NCBI GenBank assembly: GCA_937988745.1
Contig: CALKAR010000208.1
Span: 29,397 to 93,396, forward strand
Source of the DNA: an uncultured Peptococcaceae bacterium
Lineage (GTDB): Bacteria; Bacillota; Limnochordia; Darwinibacteriales; Darwinibacteriaceae
Length of the DNA stretch: 64,000 bases
Direction: 5' to 3'
The translations under genes and the position numbers were made by a program. This document shows, in pieces, positions 23,953 through 31,740 of this stretch. Under the pieces are notes generated by a model that worked only from the letters and a program-made list of their open reading frames with translations, did no database searches and was not told the DNA's origin. Within the stretch, counting starts at the first letter, position 1; each line of letters opens with the position of its first letter.

Positions 23953-24810
23953 TTATGGTAGGATTTCCAGGGGATTTACGGCATACTCCCCGATTTTGAT
24001 CCGAAAGTCCAAATGTGGCCCTGTTGAATGGCCGGTGCTTCCCACTAGAGCAATCTGCTGGCCGGACTTTACTGAATCACCAGCCCTAACCAAGAGTTTA
24101 CTGCAGTGACCATACCATGTGGTATACCCGCTGCCGTGGTCAATCACCACCGCAAGACCATAAGCCCCCATCCGTCCGGCACTCACCACTCGGCCTGCTG
24201 CAGCCGCTCTAATGGGAGTACCATGGGGAGCGGCAATATCGATGCCAGCGTGAAAATGCCGCACTCTAGTGATGGGATGATTGCGCCATCCAAAGCCAGA
24301 AGTTATACGCCCCTGTACGGGCCAAACGAAGGACACGCGCGGCGTGCGGCGGGCTCCACTGAAGGCTGCCTGACTGATATTCGGAATCAAGAGGCGCTGA
24401 CCAGCATAAAGCTGGTCGGGATCATCCAGGCCGTTGCGGCGCATGATCTGATTGACAGTTGTACCATAGGCAAAGGCCAAGTCCGAGAGTGTATCACCGC
24501 GCTGTACCGTATAGACAAACACGCTTTCTTCCAAAATGCGGAGCACCTCTTGGGTCTGCCTTCCCACTATTCCATCGGCGGAAATGCCAGCCAGCTCTTG
24601 AATCTGCAGCACAACAGACTCTGTTTCCCGGCCGAAGATGCCGTCCACAGCCAGATCATGACCAAGCCTGACAAGACGCTCCTGCAGGGCCCTGACCTCT
24701 TCTCCACGCATACCAGTGCGCAGAACCTGGGCGCAAGCCGGATAAACAGTCAAATATGCTGTAACTACAGCAATCACAAGAATCACTGCCGACTTGGTCA
24801 GCGGCTTCAT
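23953..24810 (-). CDS. Exported LysM / M23-family peptidase-like protein
   Basis: A 285-residue protein. The signal peptide spans 1-27 (ACAQ). A peptidoglycan-binding type 1 domain (about 33-92) is followed by a LysM domain (about 99-143) and an M23 (LytM) domain from about 163. Metal-site motif 1 is intact (H187-AGI-D191), as is H235. The usual HxH is H266-L-D268, with Asp where the zinc-binding His should be. It may be a peptidoglycan endopeptidase with altered metal ligation or an inactive LytM factor like SpoIIQ. The start ATG follows GGGAGGG. It is transcribed alone. Confidence 0.88.
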   Translation of the reverse strand: MKPLTKSAVILVIAVVTAYLTVYPACAQVLRTGMRGEEVRALQERLVRLGHDLAVDGIFGRETESVVLQIQELAGISADGIVGRQTQEVLRILEESVFVYTVQRGDTLSDLAFAYGTTVNQIMRRNGLDDPDQLYAGQRLLIPNISQAAFSGARRTPRVSFVWPVQGRITSGFGWRNHPITRVRHFHAGIDIAAPHGTPIRAAAAGRVVSAGRMGAYGLAVVIDHGSGYTTWYGHCSKLLVRAGDSVKSGQQIALVGSTGHSTGPHLDFRIKIGEYAVNPLEILP

Positions 24811-24885
24811 ATATCACCCTCCCGCAGCACTTGTTTCCCATATTATTGGTGCGCCGCGGGAGAAATATACCAAAATATAGCTATT

Positions 24886-25794
24886 TTACAGGCTTCCGAT
24901 GTACTGGAACGCGCTCATAGCTGCTAGAGCTCCATCACTGGACGCCGTAATGATCTGGCGAAGTGGTGTGTCGCGCACATCACCAGCAGCAAACACGCCT
25001 GGAAACTTGGTAGCCATCCGGGCATCAGTGATTACATAGCCCTGCTCGTTCAGGATACCGGTATCATACAGAAAGCTGGAATTAGGATAAAAACCAATAT
25101 AGATAAATACACCATCACCTTCGAGCACGGTTGTGGTGTCATCCTTCACATTGCGGACGCGCACCCCCGTCACTTTAGTATCGCCTAAAATTTCCTCCAC
25201 AACAGTATCCCACACAAACTTCATCTTGGGATTCTTAAATGCCCGCTCCTGCAGATAGGGCTGAGCTTTCAGGGTATCGCGGCGGTGAATCACTGTAACA
25301 CTTTCCGCATGATTTGTCAGGAACAACCCTTCCTCAACCGCCGAATCTCCTCCGCCTACTACAAAAACAGGCTTACCTCTAAAGAATGCACCGTCGCAGG
25401 TTGCACAGTACGATACACCCCGGCCCTGGAATTCCTTTTCTCCCGGTACATCTAAGTATTTGGGGAGTGCTCCAGAAGCGATGATAACAGCCTTTGCTTG
25501 AATCTCATCTTTGCCTACCCGAAGCGTCTTGGGCTGGCCCTCTAGTTGAACTGCGGTCACTTCGCCAGTCTTCCATTCGACACCAAGCTCTAGTGTCTGC
25601 TGATACATATGATTCGACAGATCCGGCCCGAGTATATGTTTGAAACCAGGATAGTTTTCGATATCTAATGTGTTCTGCATCTGGCCTCCTGGCAGGCCGC
25701 GCTCGATGATAACCGTTTTCAGGTTAGAACGAGCTCCGTATAAGCCCGCAGCTAGCCCAGCCGGACCTCCACCGATAATAGCTAAATCATACAT
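24886..25794 (-). CDS. trxB: Thioredoxin-disulfide reductase
   Basis: A 302-residue FAD enzyme. The N-terminal FAD motif is GGGPAGLAAG (8-17), the redox-active CATC is C130/C133, and the NAD(P)H motif GGGDSAVEE follows. A C-terminal FAAGDVRD closes the FAD site. It reduces thioredoxin or a related protein in the cytosol; whether NADPH or NADH is used is not evident. The start overlaps the glutamate 2,3-aminomutase gene by 8 nt, so the two are co-translated. No thioredoxin gene adjoins. Confidence 0.93.
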   Translation of the reverse strand: MYDLAIIGGGPAGLAAGLYGARSNLKTVIIERGLPGGQMQNTLDIENYPGFKHILGPDLSNHMYQQTLELGVEWKTGEVTAVQLEGQPKTLRVGKDEIQAKAVIIASGALPKYLDVPGEKEFQGRGVSYCATCDGAFFRGKPVFVVGGGDSAVEEGLFLTNHAESVTVIHRRDTLKAQPYLQERAFKNPKMKFVWDTVVEEILGDTKVTGVRVRNVKDDTTTVLEGDGVFIYIGFYPNSSFLYDTGILNEQGYVITDARMATKFPGVFAAGDVRDTPLRQIITASSDGALAAMSAFQYIGSL

Positions 25795-27052
25795 CTATAC
25801 AGCCCTCCTTATTTTCCATGAACTCCATGGAGTTCGGCAGATCTCCTGAGAAATTCGGGTAACGCAGGACTTTTCCTTCCCATGTGCGGATCAGGACATA
25901 ATCCTCACCCCACCCAACTAAATAATTCGGCAGAATTGGCGTTTTCCCTAGTCCACCGGGAGCATTTACGATATAAGTAGGAATTGCCATCCCTGAAGTA
26001 TACCCCCGCAGCTGTTCCATTATTTCCAGCCCCGTTTCGATTCTCGGACGAAAATGCAGTGTACCTTTCACGCATTTTGCATGGAAAATATAATACGGCC
26101 TAATTCGAACTTTCAACAGCTCATGATTGAGTTTCTTCATAACATGTGGAGATGCATTTATACCCTGCAGCAGTACAGCTTGATTACCCAAAGGAACACC
26201 TGCCCGCGACAAACGATCTGCTGCTGCAGCTAAATCAGGAGTAATCTCTTTAGGATGGTTAACATGAGTATTCACATAAACGGGATGGTATTTACTGAGG
26301 ATTTTGCAGAGTCTAGGGGTGATTCTTTGTGGCATGGTTACGAGAGTTCTTGTGCCAAATCGCACTATCTCTACATGGGGAATTGCAGTCAATTCTTGCA
26401 GGAGCCATTCAATTGCGTCATCCTCAAGGGTGAAGGCATCACCACCCGTAATGAGCACATCTCTGATTTCTGGGTTTTCCCTGATGTAATCAAGAGAGCC
26501 CTGCAGAACTTCCTCAGATGCATGATGGTCTGTTTCGCCAATCAGCCGGCGCCGCTGGCAGTGACGGCAGTACATAGCACACTGATTTGTAACCTTGATA
26601 ATCAGCCGATCAGGGTAGCGGCGTGTCACTCCCGGCACTGGTGAAGTATGCTCTTCAGCCATGGGATCTAGCTCGCCTTCTTCGGAGTATTCGAAAGCTG
26701 AGGGAATCGCAAGCCATCTGATGGGACAACCACGGCTGTCGGGACTCATGAGTGAAGCATAGTATGGTGAGATGGCCCATCGGTAAGTCTTGCCAATTTC
26801 TGAGATGATATCCTTTTCATCTTCGTCGAGTTCGATAATTTTCGCGAGAGTTTCCACATCTTTGATTCGGTTAGCCATCTGCCAGTGCCAATCTTCCCAA
26901 TCGGACTCATCAGCTCCGAGTATTTTAAGAATACGTTTCTTCTGATGGGCTGCGGTTTCGGCAATGCTGAAACCCGTCTCGATTTCTTTTTGAGCCGCAA
27001 GGTATGGTTTTACCTTTTCCCGCAGCTCTGCAGCTCGCCTAAGTGCTTCCAT
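25787..27052 (-). CDS. eam: Glutamate 2,3-aminomutase (radical SAM, PLP)
   Basis: A 421-residue lysine-2,3-aminomutase-family radical SAM enzyme. The cluster ligands are C158, C162 and C165 (CAMYCRHC) and the PLP lysine is K370. The two Asp residues of lysine 2,3-aminomutase that bind the substrate amino group are replaced by K326 (FHAK) and N363 (IVNAPGG). As I recall, the clostridial glutamate 2,3-aminomutase has the same two replacements, so glutamate to beta-glutamate is the best call. Beta-glutamate can serve as an osmolyte. ATG 27052 follows GGAGGGGGAG. It lies just after the rnf-apbE operon and overlaps trxB. Confidence 0.85.
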   Translation of the reverse strand: MEALRRAAELREKVKPYLAAQKEIETGFSIAETAAHQKKRILKILGADESDWEDWHWQMANRIKDVETLAKIIELDEDEKDIISEIGKTYRWAISPYYASLMSPDSRGCPIRWLAIPSAFEYSEEGELDPMAEEHTSPVPGVTRRYPDRLIIKVTNQCAMYCRHCQRRRLIGETDHHASEEVLQGSLDYIRENPEIRDVLITGGDAFTLEDDAIEWLLQELTAIPHVEIVRFGTRTLVTMPQRITPRLCKILSKYHPVYVNTHVNHPKEITPDLAAAADRLSRAGVPLGNQAVLLQGINASPHVMKKLNHELLKVRIRPYYIFHAKCVKGTLHFRPRIETGLEIMEQLRGYTSGMAIPTYIVNAPGGLGKTPILPNYLVGWGEDYVLIRTWEGKVLRYPNFSGDLPNSMEFMENKEGCIDV

Positions 27053-27083
27053 AGACTTCTCCCCCTCCATGCTTTTTGCAAAA

Positions 27084-27115
27084 CAGGCTAACTTCCGCGT
27101 GCGAAAGTCAGCCTG
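27084..27115 (-). terminator. Terminator of the rnf-apbE operon
   Basis: On the minus strand CAGGCT pairs with AGCCTG, with an inner ACTT/AAGT-type helix, then TTTTGC. The T tract is short, so read-through into the aminomutase-trxB pair is possible. Confidence 0.7.
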
Positions 27116-27120
27116 GTAAA

Positions 27121-28155
27121 CTAGAGTGAAACTATGGACTCAGCTAGTCCAGAAGAAATCCATACATCGTCATCACTTGTCACGATGATAGCTTCGACTC
27201 CTGGCAGTTTCTCTACAAGTGCACTTCCTCGTTCGAGCCCTAAAACAAATACTGCCGTGGAAAGAGCATCGGCAACTGCAGCCTTCTCTGTAACAATAGT
27301 CACGCTGCGTATTCCCCGCGCCGGATAGCCCGTCCGCGGATCAAGGATATGGTGCCAGCGTTCGCCATCCTGGACGAAATACCGCTGATAGTCTCCAGAC
27401 GTCACTACACTGTTATTCTGCAGCGGAATCACCCAGCGAATCTGCGATGGATCATCGGGATTCTGTAACCCAACACGCCAGGGAGTCCCATCAGGACGGG
27501 AACCAATAACCGAAATATCTCCACCAGCATTGACAATCGCACGCTGCATACGGTTCTGTGCTAGAAAACGACGTGCCTCATCCACGATATATCCTTTAGC
27601 GATGCCGCCCAAGTCGAGCACGGTCCCTGCTGGAATACGAACGCGCTTTTTGGCCTTATCAATCTCTACCCGACGATAATCGACCGTTTTAAGCGCAGCC
27701 GCAATCTCCTCATCTGTAGGAACCTTGTACTCACCAGTACCGAAGCCCCACAAGCTAATCAGCCCGCCCACGGTAATATCAAAGGCACCGTCTGTAAGTG
27801 TGCCATACTCAACACCCAGTTCAATAACTTCCAGCGTAGACTCAGAAACATCAATCCATTCGCCGGCCTGAGAATTAATCCGAGAGACTTCGCTATCAAT
27901 TAGATGCCGAGATAGAATCGCTTCGAGCTTTTCCATCTCAGCGAAGGCCTGTTTGACATAAGTCTCAGCATCGGGTCCATAGGCACTCACATCTACCACG
28001 GTACTCATGAGGATGCGGCTTCCCTGAGCGTCAGTGTAGCTACGTTCCAGATAAGGCTGATATAAGAAGAAATAGCCGATTGCCGCCAAAACAATGACGG
28101 TAACGGCAATTCCGACGGCAAGCAAATATTGATGGGACCCTGGGTTCTTTTTCAA
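27121..28155 (-). CDS. apbE: FAD:protein FMN transferase
   Basis: A 344-residue ApbE. An N-terminal TM anchor (about 10-32) places the catalytic domain outside the cytoplasmic membrane. Family motifs include GAFDITVGGLISLWGFG, the DLGGIAKGYIVDEA FAD-binding stretch, INAGGD-like VNAGGDI, and HHILDPRTGYPARG. It transfers FMN from FAD to a Thr in (S/T)GAT motifs. It is the last gene of the rnf operon, 12 nt after rnfB. RnfG and RnfD are the expected substrates, and the exported double FMN_bind protein at 7965 is another. Start TTG follows GGAGGG. Confidence 0.95.
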   Translation of the reverse strand: MKKNPGSHQYLLAVGIAVTVIVLAAIGYFFLYQPYLERSYTDAQGSRILMSTVVDVSAYGPDAETYVKQAFAEMEKLEAILSRHLIDSEVSRINSQAGEWIDVSESTLEVIELGVEYGTLTDGAFDITVGGLISLWGFGTGEYKVPTDEEIAAALKTVDYRRVEIDKAKKRVRIPAGTVLDLGGIAKGYIVDEARRFLAQNRMQRAIVNAGGDISVIGSRPDGTPWRVGLQNPDDPSQIRWVIPLQNNSVVTSGDYQRYFVQDGERWHHILDPRTGYPARGIRSVTIVTEKAAVADALSTAVFVLGLERGSALVEKLPGVEAIIVTSDDDVWISSGLAESIVSL

Positions 28156-28167
28156 AAAGATCCCTCC

Positions 28168-29001
28168 TTAGCTTGCCCGCTTTTTCTTCAGTACAGGTTT
28201 GCCCTCTTGATACTCAATCGTGTTCATCGGGCACACCGCTACGCACTTGCGACAGTTAATGCACAAGTCGTAATTGATCTCAGCCAGATTGTTTTCAACG
28301 GTAATAGCATTTACAGGACATTCTTTTTCACAGCGGCGGCAGGCTATGCAGCCTACAGAACAGACACTGCGCACTTCTCTACCGAGCGCCAAGGACCGGC
28401 AGCGGATGTGAACACCCTGCGGTTCTTCAGCCAGCACAATAATGTCTCTAGGACAGGCACGTACACACATACCGCAGCCTGTACATTTTTCTTCAATTAT
28501 CACTGGCAGCCCATTGTCATCCATATACATGGCGTCAAATGGGCAGGCTGCCACACATGTTCCGAGACCTAAACAGCCATATCCGCAGGCTTTAAACGAA
28601 CCGTTTTGAGTGTTTTGGGCAACACGGCAGTCTCTCGGACCGTGGTATTCTGCAACAATCTTCGCTTCGGCATGACCGCCTGAACACAAGACTTGAGCGA
28701 CCTTGCGGACTGCTCCTTCTGCTACCTCTACGCCGAGTATCTTGGCAACAAGACTTGCCACCTTGGAACCACCTACGGGACAGCCATCGGCAGGAGCCTT
28801 ACCGTCAGCAGCTGCTTCGGCAAATGCCCGGCATCCAGCAAAACCACAAGCACCGCAGTTCGCCCCGGGCAGGACTTCTTCGACCTGATCTGCCCGAGGG
28901 TCTGTTTCCACAGCAAAGACCTTCGATGCAACTGACAACCCTGCGGCAAACAGCGCACCGAGGAAACCCATGCTTATGAGGGAAATTACAGTTGTACTCA
29001 A
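28168..29001 (-). CDS. rnfB: Electron transport complex subunit RnfB
   Basis: A 277-residue iron-sulfur subunit. It has an N-terminal membrane anchor (about 5-28), then the RnfB/DUF FeS domain with CGACGFAGC and GCPVGG, then several CxxCxxCxxxCP ferredoxin motifs, including CTGCGMCVRACP, CIACRRCEKECP and CINCRKCVAVCP. RnfB takes electrons from reduced ferredoxin. TTG 29001 follows GGGAGGG. It sits in the canonical position after rnfA and before apbE. The cluster count (about six in all) is typical of clostridial RnfB. Confidence 0.95.
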   Translation of the reverse strand: MSTTVISLISMGFLGALFAAGLSVASKVFAVETDPRADQVEEVLPGANCGACGFAGCRAFAEAAADGKAPADGCPVGGSKVASLVAKILGVEVAEGAVRKVAQVLCSGGHAEAKIVAEYHGPRDCRVAQNTQNGSFKACGYGCLGLGTCVAACPFDAMYMDDNGLPVIIEEKCTGCGMCVRACPRDIIVLAEEPQGVHIRCRSLALGREVRSVCSVGCIACRRCEKECPVNAITVENNLAEINYDLCINCRKCVAVCPMNTIEYQEGKPVLKKKRAS

Positions 29002-29028
29002 TTAAAACCCTCCCTAATAAGGACCAAA

Positions 29029-29601
29029 TTAGACCAGCCCAGAAAATCCGCTGAATGCGAGAGAAAGTAGGCCTGCAATAATAAACGCAATGCCAATCCC
29101 CTTGAGCGGTTCAGGAACATCAGCAAACTGCATCTCTTCCCGAATACCGGCTAACAGCATCAGAGCGAGCGTAAAACCAACACCGGCACCCAATCCGAAA
29201 ATGATCGACTGAATGAATGAATAAGCGCCCTGCACCGCGATTAGGGAAAAACCTAAAACGGCACAGTTCGTAGTGATCAGCGGAAGGTAAATGCCGAGAG
29301 CCCGATGCAAACCAGGGCTGGTTTTGTGGAGAAACATCTCCACCAGCTGCACCATTGAAGCAATGGACAGAATAAAAACAGGGGTCTGGAGAAATGGCAG
29401 ACCAAAGGGTTCCAGCACAAACCACTGCAGAAGCCAGGTTAGTGCTGCGCTGACGACCATGACAAATGTGGTCGCCAGTCCCATACCCAAGGCCGTTTCA
29501 GTTTGTTTAGAAACACCCATAAAGGGACAAATGCCGAGGAAACGTACAAGAACAAAGTTATTAACAAAAACAGCACCTATAAATATATAGAACAGTTCCA
29601 T
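29029..29601 (-). CDS. rnfA: Electron transport complex subunit RnfA
   Basis: A 190-residue membrane protein with six TM segments, homologous to RnfE and NqrE. Signatures are NNFVLVRFLGICPFMGVS at the N-terminus and ITTNCAVLGFSL in the middle; the Cys in each half is the pair that coordinates an intramembrane iron centre with RnfE. ATG 29601 follows GGAGG. Order and spacing are those of clostridial rnfCDGEAB. Confidence 0.96.
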   Translation of the reverse strand: MELFYIFIGAVFVNNFVLVRFLGICPFMGVSKQTETALGMGLATTFVMVVSAALTWLLQWFVLEPFGLPFLQTPVFILSIASMVQLVEMFLHKTSPGLHRALGIYLPLITTNCAVLGFSLIAVQGAYSFIQSIIFGLGAGVGFTLALMLLAGIREEMQFADVPEPLKGIGIAFIIAGLLSLAFSGFSGLV

Positions 29602-29615
29602 ACTCTTCTCGCCTC

Positions 29616-30221
29616 CTAACTGGCTTTACGCAGCCGGGCACTGATCATATTCATACCTGCAATCAAAATCCCTACGGTGACGAAAGCACCAGGTGGGAGC
29701 GAGAAAAACCCGAAAGTGGCTGCTGAATCCGAAACAAACTTGATGTTGAATATGGAACCGAAGCCGAGAATTTCACGGATAGCACCAATCAAAGTCAGTG
29801 CCCAAGTAAAGCCCAGTCCCATCCCCAGACCATCCAGAGCCGAGCTGACAACACCGTTCTTCGACGCAAAGGCTTCAGCGCGACCCATTAACATACAGTT
29901 TACCACAATCAGCGGAATAAAGATACCCAGCACTCGATGTAGGTCCGGTAACATAGCGTGCATTACCAAGTCAACTATCGTAGAAAAGGTAGCGATGACG
30001 ATAATATAACACGGAATTCGAACCTTCGAAGGAATAACATTTTTTAACAGACTGATCAGCACACTTGAGCAGATCAATACAAAGGTTGTGGCCAACCCCA
30101 TGCCCAGACCGTTCAGAGCACTGGATGTTACTGCTAATACCGGACAGAGACCGATCTGCAGCCGGAAGGTGGGGTTCTCATTCCATAAACCTTTGAAAAA
30201 TTCTTTCACAAGGCCGCCCAT
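29616..30221 (-). CDS. rnfE: Electron transport complex subunit RnfE
   Basis: A 201-residue membrane protein with six TM segments. NPTFRLQIGLCPVLAVTSS and IVVNCMLMGRAEAFASKNG carry the two conserved Cys. The start is ATG 30221, one base after the rnfG stop, with AAAGGAG inside the end of rnfG; the frame is open upstream but that extension overlaps rnfG. It forms the membrane core with RnfA. Confidence 0.95.
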   Translation of the reverse strand: MGGLVKEFFKGLWNENPTFRLQIGLCPVLAVTSSALNGLGMGLATTFVLICSSVLISLLKNVIPSKVRIPCYIIVIATFSTIVDLVMHAMLPDLHRVLGIFIPLIVVNCMLMGRAEAFASKNGVVSSALDGLGMGLGFTWALTLIGAIREILGFGSIFNIKFVSDSAATFGFFSLPPGAFVTVGILIAGMNMISARLRKAS

Positions 30222-30222
30222 C

Positions 30223-30813
30223 TTACCTACTCCTTTCGTAAGCAACTGAGGCATCTTCAAAGCCACCGCGTACTGCATCAACGACAGCTTGACTGGACAC
30301 GGTAGCTCCTGTCAGCACGTCAATATCGGTTCCCAGGGCGATGGGATCATCCAAAGTCTTGCCGACGAACTGGCGGCGGAAACTCTCCTCTTCAATTCGT
30401 GAACCAAGACCTGGGGTTTCTGAGTGGCTGACGATTGAAATTCCTAAGATCTGGCCATTTGAGCCGTCTACCCCAACCAAGACCCGAACAGCACCACCAT
30501 AACCAGGACCTTCACCCACATAGGCGTAACCCACAGGATTATCGCTGTCATCGAACCCGATAAACATTTCTGTTGTGGTCTGTTCTACCTCTCGTGCCTG
30601 ATCAGGATCCTCTTCAACTAAGGTACTGGGGGCAGAACCTAGGCGCTCAATTCTGGTAGCTTTAGGCAATACTTCTTGAATCGATGCCATCATTTCCTGA
30701 AGTTGGTTCTGGGCGATAATTTCACCGGTCCAGTCATAGACCCAAGCCAACAGACCGCCCGAAACCATGGCAATAACCGCCAATACTACTATCATGCGAA
30801 TAGATTCATTCAA
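30223..30813 (-). CDS. rnfG: Electron transport complex subunit RnfG
   Basis: A 196-residue protein with one N-terminal TM helix (about 6-26) and an extracytoplasmic FMN_bind domain. The flavinylation motif is DIDVLTGATVSS with T171 as the acceptor. SETPGLGSRI is the conserved loop of RnfG/NqrC. Start TTG 30813 overlaps the rnfD stop (TTGA) and has AGGGGGTG 8 nt upstream; a GTG further upstream would add residues from inside rnfD. ApbE from the same operon should modify it. Confidence 0.94.
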   Translation of the reverse strand: MNESIRMIVVLAVIAMVSGGLLAWVYDWTGEIIAQNQLQEMMASIQEVLPKATRIERLGSAPSTLVEEDPDQAREVEQTTTEMFIGFDDSDNPVGYAYVGEGPGYGGAVRVLVGVDGSNGQILGISIVSHSETPGLGSRIEEESFRRQFVGKTLDDPIALGTDIDVLTGATVSSQAVVDAVRGGFEDASVAYERSR

Positions 30814-31727
30814 CTCTTCTGCACCCCCTGACCATAGATACGCGGGCGAGTCCACCGGTTAATAAGAGGTGTGACAGCGTTCATGATGAGAATCGCATAA
30901 GTAACACCTTCAGGCAAACTACCCCAAGTTCTGATTAACATGATCAGAAAGCCTACACCAATACCGAATATCCATCTACCCTTGGGTGTGTAAGGCGATG
31001 TGACCATGTCAGTCGCCATAAAAACTGCTGCAAACAGGAGACTTCCGGAAAATAGTTCAAAGATGGGGTTTGCTCCTGTCAGGAAGCTCATTACCACAGC
31101 AGAACCTAAAACTCCCAGGGTAATGCGGTAGTCAATAATGCCTTTATAGAAAAGATAAATGCCGCCAAGCAGAATAGCTAGGACTGAAGTTTCACCCAGC
31201 GATCCTGGAACAGCTCCAAAGAATAGGTCAGGCAAATTGGCTCGTGCTGCCCCTACGACCAATGGCGTAGCCCGTGTGATGGTATCAAAGGGCCCGGTCC
31301 ACTTCGTCATCGGCTGTGCAAACGAAGCAACCAAGAACGCACGCCCAACGAGAGCTGGGTTAAAAATGTTATGACCCAGACCGCCAAAGACCTGCTTACC
31401 AATGGCAATTGCTACTACGGAACCGATAATTATCATCCAGCTGGGAAGCGTTGGCGGTACGCTGAGAGCCAAGAGTACGCCTGTTACCAGTGCACTTCCA
31501 TCGCTGATCGTAATTTGCCGTCCGCGCATCTTCTGGAAAATCGCCTCGGTGGCAACTGCAGCCGCACCTCCCAGGAGGATCAGCCTAACAGCATCAAATC
31601 TAAAAAAGTAAAGCGAAGCTGCGATCACTGGAATGAGTGATAGCAAGACAGCAAACATGATATTTGGTGTTGTGTCTTTATCCCGCACATGGGGACTTGG
31701 TGTAACCACTAATTTTAAGTTTTCCAT
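30810..31727 (-). CDS. rnfD: Electron transport complex subunit RnfD
   Basis: A 305-residue membrane protein homologous to NqrB, with about nine or ten TM segments. SDGSALVTGVLLALSVPP and GGLGHNIFNPALVGRAFL are family blocks. The expected FMN-acceptor motif reads D148-TITRATPL with T154, having Arg where most homologues have Gly or Ser. ATG 31727 follows GGGAGGGTGG; the open frame continues 52 codons into rnfC but there is no start signal there. It overlaps rnfG by 4 nt. Confidence 0.95.
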   Translation of the reverse strand: MENLKLVVTPSPHVRDKDTTPNIMFAVLLSLIPVIAASLYFFRFDAVRLILLGGAAAVATEAIFQKMRGRQITISDGSALVTGVLLALSVPPTLPSWMIIIGSVVAIAIGKQVFGGLGHNIFNPALVGRAFLVASFAQPMTKWTGPFDTITRATPLVVGAARANLPDLFFGAVPGSLGETSVLAILLGGIYLFYKGIIDYRITLGVLGSAVVMSFLTGANPIFELFSGSLLFAAVFMATDMVTSPYTPKGRWIFGIGVGFLIMLIRTWGSLPEGVTYAILIMNAVTPLINRWTRPRIYGQGVQKS

Positions 31728-31740
31728 GACCCACCCTCCC

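Noticed and set aside
24819..24862. CTCCCGC/GCGGGAG pairing across the leader of the M23 gene
   Set aside because: Seven base pairs over a 30-nt loop in a short leader is weak; it touches the ribosome site but is not convincing as control.
24106..24927. A 273-codon plus-strand open frame
   Set aside because: It lies antisense to the M23 gene and its leader, has no ribosome site, and its translation shows no domain; the minus-strand reading has three recognisable domains.
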